From the NCBI GenBank assembly GCA_012295275.1, contig CM022677.1, positions 532,156 to 591,683 of the forward strand: a DNA stretch of 59,528 nt, in the 5' to 3' direction. The first letter of the stretch is position 1, and every line of letters starts with the position of its first letter. Position numbers and translations under genes: made by a program. Source of the DNA: Chrysomallon squamiferum. Its lineage: Eukaryota; Mollusca; Gastropoda; Neomphalida; Peltospiridae. Shown here in pieces: positions 56,965 through 59,528 of this stretch. The notes beneath the pieces were generated by a model. That model did not search any database, had not been told where the DNA came from, and was given only the letters and a program-made list of their open reading frames with translations.

Positions 56965-58911
56965 TGGACTGGGAAGGCTTCTACAAAGCATGCAGAAACA
57001 TCACCTCACAGAAATCCTACCGCGCATCACTCACAAACACGATACACTCCATTGCAATCAGATTCATACCCAAAACCAGAAAATGCACCGGCAAAATATC
57101 CACTCCCTGGTGGACGGAACGCATAGAAAAGAAATGCAAAGAGAGAAACAAATACAGAAGACAATACAAAAAAGAGAGAAATCATTCTACGCACGAAACA
57201 TATAAAATATCAAAAAAAGAAGTTTCTAACCTAATAATCACAGCGAAACAAGAACACTGGGAACTTTTTTGCAACAACATCGACCACAAAACATCAGTCA
57301 AAGACATGTGGGCCAAAGTAAAAAAACATCCAAGGCAAAAAAAAAACACAGAATCAACACTCTCGGCAAAAACAACATCGCATTCACCGACAAGCAAAAA
57401 GCGGATCTACTCAGCCAAACCTTCGCCAAGTCCAGCAGCAATTCGAACTTTCCACTGAAATTCGCAAAGAAACCACTGGACAACCAAGCAATCGGCGAAC
57501 ACTCCGAAGACACAGAAAACATGAAATACAATCAACTATTCAACATCAGCGAATTAAAACATGCACACAAAAACAAGAAAAGTACAGCCACGGGGCCAGA
57601 TAAAATAAGCTACACAATACTACAACACCTACCAGACGAAACACTACTCGTCATACTCGATCTTTACAACGCAATATGGACCACCGGCAAGATTCCAACA
57701 AACTGGAAACACGCCGAGTGTTTCAGCTCTCCCAAACCACACAAAGATCACTCACTACCCAACAGCTACAGGCCGATCACGCTGACGTCACACATGTGCA
57801 AAACAATGATCAACACACGCCTGAACCAGCATTTAAACGACAACAATTTAATCAGCAAATTTCAAAGCGGCTTCAGGAAGAAACACAGCACAAACAACCA
57901 GATCACCTGCCTGCAAACATCCATCAACCAATCTTTTAGGAAATCAAAAAAAGTCATAGCAGTATTTTTAGACATTGAAAAAGCATTCGACATGGTATGG
58001 AGGGAAGGACTGCTCGTTAAATTAATCAACAACAACATCAAAGGCAACATGTTGAACTTTATCAAAGACTTTATTAACAACAGAACCATAGCAGTCAAAG
58101 TAAACGGTCACACCTCAGCAATACAGAAACAAATACAAAAAGACTTAAACAACATAAACGACTGGATGTTGAAATGGGGCATAAAGATTTCTCTTTCCAA
58201 AACAACATGCCTCCTGTTCAACAAGAAATCAGACAACAGCAAGATCACACTCAACATCGACAACAACGTCATAACACAAAGACATTCAAATGTCTAGATG
58301 AGACATTCGAAAGTCAACTCAACTTCCGATGCCATATACACAAAATAATTGCATCCTGCAAGAAAACAATCAATCTTCTAAAGTTAATTTCCGGAACCAG
58401 TTGGGGAGCAAACGAGTGAACGCTGATTTTGATACACAAAGCGTGTATTCTCTCCAAGCTCGACTACGGAGCCACGGCTTACTCGAATGCTCCCAAACTC
58501 TATTTAAAAAAACTAGACATAATTCAATCAAGTGCCCTCAGGGTGATCGGCCACCTGCCAAACACAACACCATCCGACAGCCTCCTGTCGGAATACAGCA
58601 TCCAACCATTAAAATACCGAAGAAAACTGCAGCTACTAAAATACAACCTGAAAATACACACACTCAACACAGACCACCCGGTCAAGGATCTGGTCCCCGA
58701 CCAACAAAGGATAGGACAACTCTTTAAATCGCATAGTTTACTGCTATCGAATTTCACGACAACAGCTAGCGAAATCGCAAGGGAAATGGGAATAGGGGAA
58801 ATGCCACTGCCGGCATACCATAAAGAAACAAAACCCACCGTTCAAAAAAGCCATTTTTTTGGCAGCAGCAAACGATCACTACAAACAACACACGCACTTC
58901 TACACTGAGTT
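56965..58911 (+). pseudogene. LINE ORF2 fragment (linker, RT, thumb/connector), copy 3, with catalytic core deleted
   Basis: Starts in the linker after the endonuclease (MDWEGFYKACRN, STPWWTERIEKK), changes frame at an A-run near 57,345, then gives the RT N-terminal half: GPDKISYTIL, NSYRPITL, FQSGFRKKHST and VFLDIEKAFDMVW. At 58,117 it jumps from VNGHTS straight to AIQKQIQKDL. Compared with 27,261-27,452 this is a 192-bp deletion that keeps the frame and removes NGIPQGS and FADD. A second frame change lies near 58,280, a nonsense codon near 58,418, and the frame continues IHKACILSKLDYGATAYS to 58,908. It ends at a rearrangement joint (TACACTGAG) where RNase H YTDGSK would begin. Dead copy. 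Confidence 0.87.
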
Positions 58912-59051
58912 TCACAAATGTCTAATTTTGAACTGTTGCCATTATCTTTGAATTCAGCTTACGTTAACACGTCACACAGCAAACTGCTTAAATAACAAGT
59001 TGGTATTTGCTTCATTAATTAAACTTTTAGCTGTCTGCCTATCAATTTCAG
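58912..59051 (+). repeat. E3-upstream flank (unit R3)
   Basis: Begins abruptly at TTTCACAAATGTC and matches 31,700-31,843 and the reverse complement of 6,997-7,140, ending in the TTTCAG acceptor. Confidence 0.8.
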
Positions 59052-59162
59052 GTGCTGATTTATACAGGTATTTGGAAGACGCGCCAGAGCATGTTGTTGT
59101 CATCATCAGCGCTGACCTCGCACACACGCATCTCAGCTCTGACCCATACGGCTACTCCAACG
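59052..59162 (+). pseudogene. LigB-like exon E3, 3'-truncated (unit R3)
   Basis: Acceptor intact. It encodes ADLYRYLEDAPEHVVVIISA, ADLAHTHLSSDPYGYSN, then breaks into block B at CTCCAACGACTAATAAT. The joint is the same as at 13,785 in L2 (opposite strand). The end of E3, its donor, E4 and E1 are missing. Confidence 0.82.
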
Positions 59163-59465
59163 ACTAATAATACTTACAGCAAGAAAATATTATCCTATAA
59201 AAATATAGTTATTGATACACCAATTTCTGTTTTCGATTAATGGAAAAGCTCACAAAAGACTGAGGACCCACAATATGCCGTTTTCGAAACGTACAGTATA
59301 TAAAAATTATATATTTATTTGCAATCCTATTTATAATATATTATATAGAAATGTTTCTATATATTTTATCCCAAAACTGACATTATTTATAAATACTCTT
59401 GTAAAGAATAGTCATACAATTTTTTCTTTTAAATTCCATTTTCTTGTATTCATTTTGTAAAATAT

Positions 59466-59512
<47 letters not shown>

Positions 59513-59528
59513 TTTGGCACATATTAAG
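59163..59528 (+). repeat. Block B and (TTTA)n up to the E2 acceptor (unit R3)
   Basis: Block B with the CTGAGGA...CGAAACG core at 59,259-59,293, then a (TTTA)n run (59,461-59,515). The window ends at GGCACATATTAAG, which is exactly the E2 acceptor seen at 4,375 and 34,405, so an E2 copy probably begins at the next base. Confidence 0.8.

Overview
The window looks like invertebrate nuclear DNA. It is AT-rich and crowded with microsatellites, has intron-split genes with GT/AG splice sites, non-LTR retrotransposons and two scaffold gaps of exactly 200 N (18,242-18,441 and 44,329-44,528). The protein families are ones I associate with molluscs and other lophotrochozoans, but I cannot name a species. 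No prokaryotic operon, CRISPR array, rRNA or tRNA gene was recognised.

The main content, 2.5-36.3 kb, is a rearranged multi-copy locus for a small animal gene of the class III extradiol dioxygenase subunit B (LigB-like) family. I reconstruct four coding exons (E1-E4) whose splice phases fit, giving a protein of about 310 residues. No complete gene in E1-E2-E3-E4 order is present. Units occur as E3-E4-E1-E2 along the direction of transcription: unit L1 (minus strand, 4.25-7.0 kb), R1 (plus, 23.4-25.4 kb) and R2 (plus, 31.8-34.5 kb). Truncated pieces L2 (minus, 13.8 kb) and R3 (plus, 59.05 kb) share one deletion breakpoint. L1 exons are open. R1 and R2 carry separate damage: a deletion, a splice-site change, a frameshift and nonsense codons.

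The left contig (2.5-18.24 kb) and part of the right contig (25.67-35.84 kb) are inverted copies of each other in nearly the same order: LigB unit, dispersed block, about 200-bp tandem repeat, triplet microsatellites, LINE, G/C-rich minisatellite, ATAC-type microsatellite. The left arm has an extra 5-6 kb that includes a decayed transposase-like gene (9.7-12.05 kb). Because the arms lie on either side of a fixed-size gap, the palindrome may be real or may be two haplotypes or paralogues joined by scaffolding. The direct duplication R1/R2 lies inside one contig and is firmer.

A non-LTR retrotransposon family with a CCHC ORF1 and an endonuclease-RT-RNase H ORF2 is present as five fragments (1-1.9, 16.7-17.7, 21.0, 26.7-28.5 and 57.0-58.9 kb), all broken. 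From 36.3 to 57 kb there is little recognisable coding sequence: microsatellites, a 40-bp minisatellite, a clear terminal coding exon of an unrecognised gene just after the second gap (44.7 kb), a decayed coiled-coil plus PHD-like zinc-finger fragment (50.2-50.7 kb), a GATA-rich degenerate tract and diverged local duplications.

I did not find a convincing new defence or metabolic system. The most interesting material is the permuted, inverted and repeatedly broken LigB-like gene cluster and the junctions that record how it formed.
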